From Nevskia soli DSM 19509 (lineage in GTDB: Bacteria; Pseudomonadota; Gammaproteobacteria; Nevskiales; Nevskiaceae): a stretch of 44,937 nucleotides of DNA. A program made the position numbers and the translations under genes. Where the stretch lies: positions 1 through 44,937 of the forward strand of contig NZ_JONR01000041.1 of NCBI RefSeq assembly GCF_000711955.1. The letters run 5' to 3'. How positions within the stretch are numbered: position 1 is the stretch's first letter; each line of letters starts with the position of its first letter. The notes beneath the pieces were generated by a model. It was not told the DNA's origin and did no database searches. It saw nothing but the letters and a program-made list of their open reading frames with translations. Shown here piece after piece: positions 1 through 5,881 of the stretch.

Positions 1-286
1 CGACCTGGTCGTCGCCAATCTGCCGTGGCGCGCCCGCGCGCGGCTCGTCGAGCAAACCATCCAGGCGATGCGCAACGAAACGCACGCGCCATTTGCTCAC
101 GGTTGCCTTAGAAATATGCAGTCGGCTGGCCACGTCCAGATTGGATTGGCCTTGCGCACAGGCCAGCACGATGCGCGCACGCAACGCCAGCGCCTGCGAC
201 GTCTTGTGTCGCCGCGTCCATTCCGCCAGTTGGTCACCTTCCGCCGCCGTGAGCTTCAGCTCCGGCTTTGGCCTTCCTCGTCCCAT
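1..286 (-). CDS. IS630-family transposase, N-terminal part (runs off the window)
   Basis: The minus-strand frame starts at ATG 286 and is open to the left edge. It reads MGRGRPKPELKLT, then a helix-turn-helix stretch (about residues 20-70, including ASRLHISKATVSKW) and the linker RLDGLLDEPRAGAPRQIGDD. This is the usual N-terminal HTH and linker of IS630-family DDE transposases. The catalytic DDE domain lies outside the window, so activity cannot be judged. No frameshift is seen in the roughly 95 residues present. The family cuts and pastes its element into TA or CTAG targets (family knowledge). The gene points away from the small stress-gene cluster to its right. Confidence 0.85.
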   Translation of the reverse strand, partial: MGRGRPKPELKLTAAEGDQLAEWTRRHKTSQALALRARIVLACAQGQSNLDVASRLHISKATVSKWRVRFVAHRLDGLLDEPRAGAPRQIGDDQV

Positions 287-361
287 GATGTCCCCGCATT
301 CGAATGCAAGGATAGGACATCGGAAATTACAATTAATTCAGCGAACTTCTAACTCAGGACA
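1..361 (-). mobile_element. IS630-like insertion sequence, one end only
   Basis: The segment holds the transposase start and about 75 bp of AT-richer sequence upstream of it. The likely outer end, read on the minus strand, begins TGTCCTGAGTTAGAAG at about 360. It abuts CTAG at 362-365, the preferred target of several IS630 elements. The boundary lies 2-3 bp from the stop codon (368-370) of the DUF6496 gene, so the element sits just 3' of that gene. The other end is outside the window, so the inverted repeat and target duplication cannot be confirmed. The exact border is an inference. Confidence 0.5.
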
Positions 362-367
362 CTAGGC

Positions 368-610
368 CTACTTGCGGGCCGCTCGTTTCCGGGTCGATTT
401 CCTTGCTGCTGATTTGCGGACCGACTTCTTGGCGGCGGCTTTCTCGGGGACTTTCGCCCCCTGCTTGCGCGCTTCCGACAGGCCGATCGCAATCGCCTGT
501 TTGCGGCTCGTCACCTTCTTGCCCGAACGCCCGCTTTTCAGCGCGCCTTTCTTGCGTTCGTGCATGGCCTTTTTAACCTTGTTCGCTGCAGTCTTGCCAT
601 ATGCGGGCAT
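368..610 (-). CDS. DUF6496-type small basic protein
   Basis: An 80-residue protein beginning MPAYGKTAANKVKKAMHE, followed by the conserved core LKSGRSGKKVTSRKQAIAIG and LSEARKQGAKVP (about residues 24-55). The tail from about residue 56 is almost only Lys, Arg, Ala and Ser, like histone H1 repeats. The core matches the DUF6496 family. Function is unknown; the basic tail suggests nucleic-acid binding (inference). A very good Shine-Dalgarno (AGGAGGAG) lies upstream of ATG 610. It lies 45 bp downstream of the chimeric DUF4142/SDR gene on the same strand and may be co-transcribed with it. An IS630-like end sits immediately after its stop codon but does not cut it. Confidence 0.8.
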   Translation of the reverse strand: MPAYGKTAANKVKKAMHERKKGALKSGRSGKKVTSRKQAIAIGLSEARKQGAKVPEKAAAKKSVRKSAARKSTRKRAARK

Positions 611-655
611 CGGTCATCTCCTCCTGATCGGGGCCTTTCGCGGTGGGATATGCGC

Positions 656-1069
656 TTATGCGCTCCCGGTCACACCGCCCATGATCGGCAGGATCACGCC
701 GGTGAGGTAACTCGAGCAGACCGGCGCGGCCAGGAAGACGTAGGCCGGTGATATTTCCTCCGGCTGGGCCGGGCGTTTCATGTCGGTGCCATGGCCGAAG
801 CTGGAAATCCTGTCGATCGGCTGGTCGAAGGCCTTCACGCCGGGGTCGGTACCTTGCTGGGAAGCCAGCTGGCCGGCGGCGACTTCACTCATGCCTCCGA
901 TGGTGGCCTTTTTGAAGAACTTCTGATCTGAAGTGGCCAGCGTGGCCTGCGTCGCGCTGGGGCTGTCGGCTCCGGTGCCGGTAGCATGTGTCGGTGTGGA
1001 TTGGACTGTTGCGTAAAAGGGGATGCCGGCCAAGCTGCAAAGCAGCGCGCCGCAGATGAATCCTTTCAT
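656..1069 (-). CDS. Chimeric remnant: DUF4142 N-terminus joined to an SDR C-terminus
   Basis: A 137-residue frame made of two unrelated halves. Residues 1-20 form a signal peptide. Residues 47-81 (SDQKFFKKATIGGMSEVAAG ... DPGVKAF) match the first helix pair of DUF4142, a secreted helical domain normally about 150 residues long. Residues 88-137 (FGHGTDMKRPAQPEEISPAY ... TGVILPIMGG) match the last 50 residues of a YhdG-like short-chain dehydrogenase, including the cofactor-proximal TGVxLPxxGG end. The SDR half lacks the Rossmann motif and the YxxxK site, so it cannot be an enzyme. The junction is near residues 81-88 (about 808-829). A good SD (AGGAGC) precedes ATG 1069. Most likely a deletion fused two neighbouring stress genes. 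Whether the product is stable is unknown. Confidence 0.7.
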   Translation of the reverse strand: MKGFICGALLCSLAGIPFYATVQSTPTHATGTGADSPSATQATLATSDQKFFKKATIGGMSEVAAGQLASQQGTDPGVKAFDQPIDRISSFGHGTDMKRPAQPEEISPAYVFLAAPVCSSYLTGVILPIMGGVTGSA

Positions 1070-1248
1070 AGTGAAGCTCCTATGGTGATCGTTTGCTACG
1101 TATAAAACAGACCCCGCATGTACAACAGCAGTTCAATGCCCTCAAGCGCCGGTAGTTGGTGTTGACTGCCTCGGCCGGGATTACATGATTGCCAGCAGGA
1201 TTTACACGGCAGGCCCTGCGATTTCCCGCCGCAGCTTGTTCCATCGTG

Positions 1249-1278
1249 TTGGCGTGATTCATAAGCGTCTGATTAATA
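1249..1278 (+). promoter_or_regulatory. Weak sigma70-like promoter candidate upstream of the 72-residue gene
   Basis: TTGGCG (1249-1254) and TTAATA (1273-1278) are separated by 18 bp, about 80 bp before ATG 1360. The surrounding stretch (1260-1300) is markedly AT-rich for this genome. The match to consensus is modest. Confidence 0.25.
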
Positions 1279-1359
1279 AAAAACAAATAAAGTGGATTCG
1301 ATTGCCTGCACCTTGGCACAAGAACCGCGAGGTCATTTGATCCAAGGAGATGCAGCGAT

Positions 1360-1578
1360 ATGGAAGCCGAACCGAAAACAGTCCGCCCGATCAGGGAAAC
1401 CATTGAAATGCGCGTTGCTCAACTGAAGCAGGACCTGCAGCTGATGAAGGAGTACCTGCTCATGTGCGTGCGCAAGGAAGACTGGCATGGCGTGATGGAT
1501 GCTTCCGCCGATATCCGTGAAATCGTGGCCAAGCTGAGTGTGCTGGGCGGCGGTGAAGCGCGGGGTGGCATCGGATAG
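1360..1578 (+). CDS. Small helical protein of unknown function (72 aa)
   Basis: ATG 1360 is preceded by AAGGAG at 1343-1348, a strong ribosome binding site at slightly long spacing. The product is soluble and charged (MEAEPKTVRPIRETIEMRVA). It looks like two amphipathic helices, roughly residues 10-40 (AQLKQDLQLMKEYLLMC) and 42-62, followed by a Gly-rich tail. I do not recognise a named family. It lies alone between the divergent chimeric gene and the PEBP gene, in a neighbourhood of stress-type small genes. Codon use fits the genome, which supports a real gene. Confidence 0.6.
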   Translation: MEAEPKTVRPIRETIEMRVAQLKQDLQLMKEYLLMCVRKEDWHGVMDASADIREIVAKLSVLGGGEARGGIG

Positions 1579-1700
1579 GAGCGCTTGCCGGAACGCGAGT
1601 GAACTTGCTGGGTACGGCATTGCCCTACTTATAGGTGAGCCGGTGTGCGTCGATCCGCGTCCTGCTTCGCCATGAATCCGATTGAACGGAGGTAGCTGCC

Positions 1701-2276
1701 ATGCTGGAGAAATTCCCCACGTTTCTAGGGCGCGCCCTGCGTGAGGCGCGGCCCGGCATAGAGCAACTCGCGTTCTACAGTCCGGGACTGTCTCCCGTAC
1801 CGGAACTGGTGCGCGTGTCGAGTCCTGCTTTCGCCGATGGCGGCCGGTTGCCCGAGCGATTCACCGCCGATGGCGCGGGCATTTCGCCGCCCCTGCAGTG
1901 GTGGGGCGTACCGGCGGGTGCTGAAGCCGCGGTGCTCCTGGTGGAGGATGCCGACAGTCCCACACCCCATCCGCTGGTGCACGCCATCGTGTCGGGGTTC
2001 TCCGGCCGTGATACCGAAATGCCCGAAGCGGCGCTCGATGCCCATGGTGCCATCGACGACAGCCTGTTCCTGGGAAAGAACTCCGCCCTCAAGGCGGCAT
2101 GGATGCCGCCGGACCCGCCGCCCGGGCACGGCCCTCACCGCTACGTGTTCCAGGTCTATGCGTTGAACGAACGGATCCACTTCGGGCACGCGCCGGGCCG
2201 AACGGAGTTGCTCGAAGCCATCCATGGCCACGTCATGGCGAAGGGGTGCCTGACGGGAATCTACGAACGCGATTAG
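1701..2276 (+). CDS. YbhB/YbcL-type PEBP (Raf-kinase-inhibitor-like) protein
   Basis: A 191-residue protein of the phosphatidylethanolamine-binding family. The bacterial YbhB-type core starts at about residue 37 (VRVSSPAFADGGRLPERFTA). It carries the ligand-pocket segments GISPPLQWWGVPAG, LVEDADSPTPHPLVHAIVSG (the conserved DxDxP...H site) and GHGPHRYVFQVYALNERI. About 35 extra N-terminal residues precede the core. There is no clear signal peptide, so it is probably cytosolic. The physiological ligand of bacterial members is not established. SD GGAGG is upstream of ATG 1701. It is not obviously co-transcribed with its neighbours. Confidence 0.85.
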   Translation: MLEKFPTFLGRALREARPGIEQLAFYSPGLSPVPELVRVSSPAFADGGRLPERFTADGAGISPPLQWWGVPAGAEAAVLLVEDADSPTPHPLVHAIVSGFSGRDTEMPEAALDAHGAIDDSLFLGKNSALKAAWMPPDPPPGHGPHRYVFQVYALNERIHFGHAPGRTELLEAIHGHVMAKGCLTGIYERD

Positions 2277-2384
2277 CGCGACTGGCTGAAGACGTCGGTC
2301 GCAGGGCGAGCCCGCGCGGATTCCGCTGTATCCCGGATTCCAGGAGTAGAGTAGCCGGTGGCTGCTCTACTCGGCAAGTGAAAC

Positions 2385-2558
2385 CTATAGGCGGGGGCCG
2401 CGGCGTCCCCGATACCCGTTGAGCAGGTAGGCGGCGACGATCACCAGGAGGATCAGACCGATCGGGCCGATGCCCCATCCTCCTCCCATGCCCCAATAGA
2501 TTCCGCCACCGCCACCGAACAACAGCAGAACCAGAATCAGCACAATCAGCAAATCCAT
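2385..2558 (-). CDS. Tiny membrane protein, DUF3309-like, Gly-rich (57 aa)
   Basis: ATG 2558 has an ideal SD (GGAGAAGG, about 7 nt spacing), which favours it over the ATG 15 nt further upstream. The product starts MDLLIVLILVLLLFGGGGG, has a Gly/Trp-rich turn (YWGMGGGWGIG) and a second hydrophobic segment (LILLVIVAAYLL), and ends in a basic tail (GYRGRRGPRL). Two short transmembrane helices with a positive C-terminus are predicted. The layout resembles DUF3309-type proteins found near stress genes in proteobacteria. Function is unknown. It is convergent with the PEBP gene, about 110 bp away. Confidence 0.6.
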   Translation of the reverse strand: MDLLIVLILVLLLFGGGGGIYWGMGGGWGIGPIGLILLVIVAAYLLNGYRGRRGPRL

Positions 2559-2920
2559 TTGCCTTCTCCTCATGGAGCCATGAATTGGCGCCTGCAGCTT
2601 GGAGTTGTGGATGCCGCGCTTGGTTCAAAGGCAAACACCCGCTTGAACTCCTGCGCGCCATGGGGTTCAAATCAATGCAGGCGATCACGCATCCCTGCAT
2701 CGGTCGTGGAGCTGTCTGTAGTTTGGGCGGCGTCGAAGCGTTCGATCAGGTCGCGGCGCATAAATCCCACGCGCCGCGGCCTTCTTTTGTGACGCGCCCC
2801 CCGCAAAAGCGCCCGTATGGCCGCGCGGGATTCCCGTTTGAACTTGTGCCTCGCGGCATGCCTCCTAATTGAAGCGGCAGGAAGCCGCTGTGTTGCATTC
2901 ATCACATTGGAGATACTGTT
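2559..2920. other. Intergenic stretch without a recognised gene
   Basis: This 362-bp divergent region lies between the tiny membrane protein gene and the DUF2383 gene. The frames crossing it are not protein-like and continue antisense into neighbours. It must hold both promoters, but I see no convincing -35/-10 pair. A good SD (GGAG at about 2909) for the DUF2383 gene lies at its right end. Confidence 0.5.
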
Positions 2921-3376
2921 ATGCAAAACCAGAACAAGGATGCCGTGAAGGTCCTCAATGACCTGATCACCACCTCGGAAGACGGGGAGAAGGGCTTCAC
3001 CGAAGCGGCCGGCATCGCCAAGGACCCGAAGCTGCAGCTGCTGTTCCGTGAATGCGCCCGCGACTGCAAGTCCGCCGCGGCGGAACTGCAAGCCCAGGTG
3101 ACGGCCCTTGGCGGCAAGCCCGAAGATGGCGGCAGCATCGCCGGCGCGGCCCATCGCGGCTGGGTCAAGGTCAAGTCCACCGTCGAGGACAGCAATATCG
3201 CCGTCCTGGAAGAAGTGGAGCGTGGACAGGATCACGCCAAGGCGGTTTATATCAAGGCGATCAAGGCCGACCTGCCGCCGCAGGTCAAGGCGCTGGTGCA
3301 GAAACAGCACGATGGCGCCTTGCGCAATCACGATCGCATCCGCGATCTGCGCAATCAGTACAAGGCCGGCGTCTGA
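2921..3376 (+). CDS. PA2169-family four-helix-bundle protein (DUF2383)
   Basis: A 151-residue, all-helical, soluble protein. The conserved core runs from KVLNDLITTSEDGEKGFTEA (residues 9-28) through LLFRECARDCKSAAAELQAQ to the last helix HDGALRNHDRIRDLRNQY. This matches the DUF2383 domain, a ferritin-like four-helix bundle common in proteobacterial stress loci. The biochemical function is not known; metal binding has been speculated for the fold but no ligand set is obvious here. SD GGAG precedes ATG 2921. A strong hairpin terminator follows at 3394-3422. Confidence 0.85.
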   Translation: MQNQNKDAVKVLNDLITTSEDGEKGFTEAAGIAKDPKLQLLFRECARDCKSAAAELQAQVTALGGKPEDGGSIAGAAHRGWVKVKSTVEDSNIAVLEEVERGQDHAKAVYIKAIKADLPPQVKALVQKQHDGALRNHDRIRDLRNQYKAGV

Positions 3377-3393
3377 TTTGTCGCGGGGCTTTT

Positions 3394-3422
3394 GCCGCCG
3401 GGCGGACTCTCCGCCTGGCGGC
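3394..3422. terminator. Rho-independent-like terminator between convergent genes
   Basis: A 13-bp stem (GCCGCCGGGCGGA at 3394-3406 against 3410-3422, one G-T pair) with a 3-nt CTC loop, followed by TTT on the plus strand. It lies 18 bp after the DUF2383 stop and 22 bp from the brkB-like stop, so it probably serves both. Confidence 0.7.
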
Positions 3423-3444
3423 TTTCAGGTTGGACGTGGAGGCC

Positions 3445-4293
3445 TCAACTCCTTTCGCGGGCCAGCTTGGCGCGGTAATAGGTGAACTCCGCCCCGAACA
3501 GGAAGATCTGCGCCGCGTAGTACGTCCACACCAGCAGCACGGCAAAGGCACCGGCCGCGCCGAAGGAAGAACTGAAGGCGGCCTTGCCGATGTACAGGCC
3601 GATGAGGAACTTGCCGAAGCTGAACAACGCTGAGGTCATCGCGGCGCCGACCCACACATCGGCCCATTGCACCGCGGGGCTGGGCAGCAATTTGTAGAGC
3701 ATGGCAAAAACCAGGGTGATGACCCCCAGGGATACCACGTAGTTGAGGCTTTGCAGCAAGGTCTCCTCTCCCGGGAAGGACTCTCCGACCAGATGTCCGA
3801 AAGCGGAGATGCCGGCGCTGACCACCAGCGATACCAGCAGCAGGAAACCCAGGCCGATGACCAGGCCGAAGGACAGCAGGCGCGTGCGCACCAGGGTCCA
3901 GACGCCGCCTGGCGCCAGCGGCACTTTCCAGATGCGGTCCAGGTCGCTCTTCAGTTCGTTGAAGACCGTGGTGGCGCCGACGATCAGGATGCCGGTGCCG
4001 AGCATCATCGATACCAGGCTACCGCTCTGATCGCGTGAGCCGGCCAGTATGGCCTGGACCGCTTCCGCCCCGTTGTGCCCGATCAGGCCTCCGATTTCGT
4101 TCAGCACGGCTCCTCGCGCGGCGTCCTCGCCGAAGACGAAGCCGCCGATCGCGATGACGATCAACAGCAGCGGCGCCATCGAGAACACCGTGTAGTAGGC
4201 CAGCGCGGCGCCCATGCTGGATGCCCGGTCGTCGATCCAGCCGTTGATCGACAGGCGCAGGATCCGGATGAAGCCCGAAGTTGTTTTGGCCAT
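3445..4293 (-). CDS. YihY/BrkB-family inner-membrane protein
   Basis: A 282-residue protein of the BrkB/YihY family, once called RNase BN but now regarded as a membrane protein of uncertain, probably transport, function. The family signature is near the N-terminus: DDRASSMGAALAYYTVFSMA, then PLLLIVIAIGGFVFG. About six hydrophobic segments follow, including MLGTGILIVGATTVFNEL with the KSDLDRIWKV loop, and the C-terminal AFAVLLVWTYYAAQIFLFGA with EFTYYRAKLA. Length is typical for the short form without a C-terminal cytosolic extension. The ribosome binding site at ATG 4293 is weak. It is convergent with the DUF2383 gene. Confidence 0.85.
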   Translation of the reverse strand: MAKTTSGFIRILRLSINGWIDDRASSMGAALAYYTVFSMAPLLLIVIAIGGFVFGEDAARGAVLNEIGGLIGHNGAEAVQAILAGSRDQSGSLVSMMLGTGILIVGATTVFNELKSDLDRIWKVPLAPGGVWTLVRTRLLSFGLVIGLGFLLLVSLVVSAGISAFGHLVGESFPGEETLLQSLNYVVSLGVITLVFAMLYKLLPSPAVQWADVWVGAAMTSALFSFGKFLIGLYIGKAAFSSSFGAAGAFAVLLVWTYYAAQIFLFGAEFTYYRAKLARERS

Positions 4294-4526
4294 CGGCGAT
4301 TGCGGTCGGTGGTTGCGGTCAATGGATCGTCCCGCCTTGGACCCTGGCGCCGCCCAAAGGGTCCCGCAGCTGGCTTTGGAAGCTCCGCAAGGCCTGAATG
4401 CAGAGGCCGCCGCCGGGCGTGGTGTTTGAACTTCGCAAGACGGCGGGGAGTCTGACTTATATCAGGACAAGGCCGCCCACACTCGATGCGGCGCGCCATT
4501 TCAATTCAGCTCAAGGACGAGAACCC

Positions 4527-5096
4527 ATGAAAAAGCTACTGCTTGCTACCGCTATTGGTCTTTGTTCCGCTCCCGCCATGGCGGCGGGAACCACGGCGCA
4601 CCCCCTGCTTGCCGGCCTCAAGGCGGCGAGTGCCAATCGTGCGGCAACCGCCGGCAGCGTGCCGCAGCTCCCGCTGCCGCCGCTGTCCCTGGAGAGTTCG
4701 CTGACCGTGCCGAGCTTCGGCAAGCAGGCCGATGGCACCACCAAGACGATCAACCTGCCGGCCATCGGCAAGCTCACCACTTACACGCAGAATGACGGCA
4801 AGGGTGATGCCGGCGGCCAGGCCAAGGTCTCCAGCCAGCTCGATATCAATCCGAACTCGACCAAGCAGGTGACCAGCATCGCCAGCGACTACACCGTGCC
4901 GCAAAAGGGCCAGGTGAGCGCCAACTACGAGTACAAGGGCAAGGGCTACGGCAAGGAAACCACCCTCGACCCGAAAACCGTGACGCTGCCGCTGGGCGGT
5001 TCGTTCACCCGCTCGGTCAACAACCAGGGCAAGGGGGGCTCGATCGACACCATCCTGAGCTACACCTCGCCGGCGCCGAAGACCAGCAGCAACTGA
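4527..5096 (+). CDS. Small secreted protein of unknown function (189 aa)
   Basis: ATG 4527 has SD AAGGA (4513-4517) and begins a textbook signal peptide, MKKLLLATAIGLCSAPAMA, with cleavage expected after AMA. The frame extends upstream to 4398, but that part is not protein-like. The mature protein is polar, rich in Gly, Thr, Ser and Lys and without cysteine. It has repeated short beta-prone segments (VTSIASDYTVPQKGQVSANY and GKGYGKETTLDPKTVTLPLG). I do not recognise a family. It is probably periplasmic or extracellular. It stands alone, divergent from the brkB-like gene, with a GC-rich hairpin shortly after its stop. Confidence 0.65.
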   Translation: MKKLLLATAIGLCSAPAMAAGTTAHPLLAGLKAASANRAATAGSVPQLPLPPLSLESSLTVPSFGKQADGTTKTINLPAIGKLTTYTQNDGKGDAGGQAKVSSQLDINPNSTKQVTSIASDYTVPQKGQVSANYEYKGKGYGKETTLDPKTVTLPLGGSFTRSVNNQGKGGSIDTILSYTSPAPKTSSN

Positions 5097-5106
5097 TCCA
5101 GGCATT

Positions 5107-5147
5107 CACCTTGCGGGGCGTGCGCCTGGTGCGCGGCCCGCAAGGTG
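5107..5147. terminator. Hairpin downstream of the secreted-protein gene
   Basis: A perfect 11-bp stem, CACCTTGCGGG (5107-5117) with CCCGCAAGGTG (5137-5147), 10 bp after the stop codon. There is no T-run on the plus strand, so it may be a Rho-assisted stop or an mRNA-stabilising element rather than an intrinsic terminator. Confidence 0.45.
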
Positions 5148-5187
5148 GAGTTGGCGGGAAGTGCGAAGCCGGGCTTGCGCTGAGCGC

Positions 5188-5706
5188 CTAGTCCAACAGC
5201 TGGTGGACCGTCGTCAGAAACTCGTCGGAACTGTAGGGCTTCCTGATGAAGGCATCATAACCGGCAAAGTAGTTGCGGATGCTGGATTCGGTCAGGCTGC
5301 TGTTCATGAAGACCTTGATATGTCGGGTCGCCTCAACACCAGATTGTCGACCAGCGCCGAGACCCCGTAAGGGATAGGTGCCACGGTGCCGACGATGTCT
5401 CGGGTTTCCAGTGTCATCGGGATAGTGACACCGCGTCGGCGAAGATAGCGCAGCAGGGTCGCCTGGGCCGCCTTGATCCGCTCCATCACCGCTGCTGCGT
5501 GCCGACTCTGCCTGCTTGCAGGCGGCTGCCAGCTGCAGGCTCAGGGTATGCAGGGGGTTGCGCAACTCATGGGCGACAATGGCAAGGAAGTCGTCCCGCT
5601 CCTCAAGGGCCTGCCGCAGCCGCTGGATTTCGGCCTCGGGTTCCACGCCATGCGCTCCCTGCCGGTGCACGAATCTTCCTGTGCCTGGCGCGCGCTCGGT
5701 GCACAT
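5188..5706 (-). pseudogene. Degraded histidine kinase / receiver remnant
   Basis: The minus strand holds pieces of a two-component sensor in different frames. A coiled lead and HisKA H-box come first: LRQALEERDDFLAIVAHELR, then NPLHTLSLQL, with the phospho-acceptor His in VAHELRNP. The helix then continues in another frame (AAVMERIKAAQATLLRYLRR). The end of a receiver domain (YFAGYDAFIRKPYSSDEFLT, with the conserved K-P) appears back in the first frame near 5190-5330. There is no HATPase domain and no receiver phospho-Asp. The most economical reading is a hybrid kinase that suffered an internal deletion and at least one frameshift. It lies just upstream of glgP on the opposite strand. Confidence 0.6.
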
Positions 5707-5846
5707 TGGGGTGCTGAAAAAATCTTATCCCAAATCAGGCGCTGCGGGACCGGAAAAATTCGAACGGCGGTACACTGTCCCCGGTAGGACAACCTTGCGG
5801 TGCTTTCCTTGCGGCGCTTTGGTTGTCAAATTTAAATCCCTGCATC

Positions 5847-5878
5847 AATCGCGAACGGAATTAATCGCGAACGGAATT
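5847..5878 (+). repeat. Exact 16-bp tandem duplication before glgP
   Basis: AATCGCGAACGGAATT occurs twice with no spacer (5847-5862 and 5863-5878), ending 3 bp before the glgP start. Each copy contains CGGAA, and in the second copy this is the only Shine-Dalgarno-like sequence for ATG 5882. Copy number could therefore affect translation (inference). Confidence 0.8.
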
Positions 5879-5881
5879 GGC

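Noticed and set aside
1080..1403. Minus-strand frame of 107 codons upstream of the chimeric gene
   Set aside because: It is antisense to the 72-residue gene, Cys/Arg-rich, and lacks a plausible ribosome site and domain.
2672..3331. Minus-strand frame of 219 codons across the DUF2383 gene
   Set aside because: Most of it is antisense to a clear DUF2383 gene; the remaining tail is short and unrecognised.
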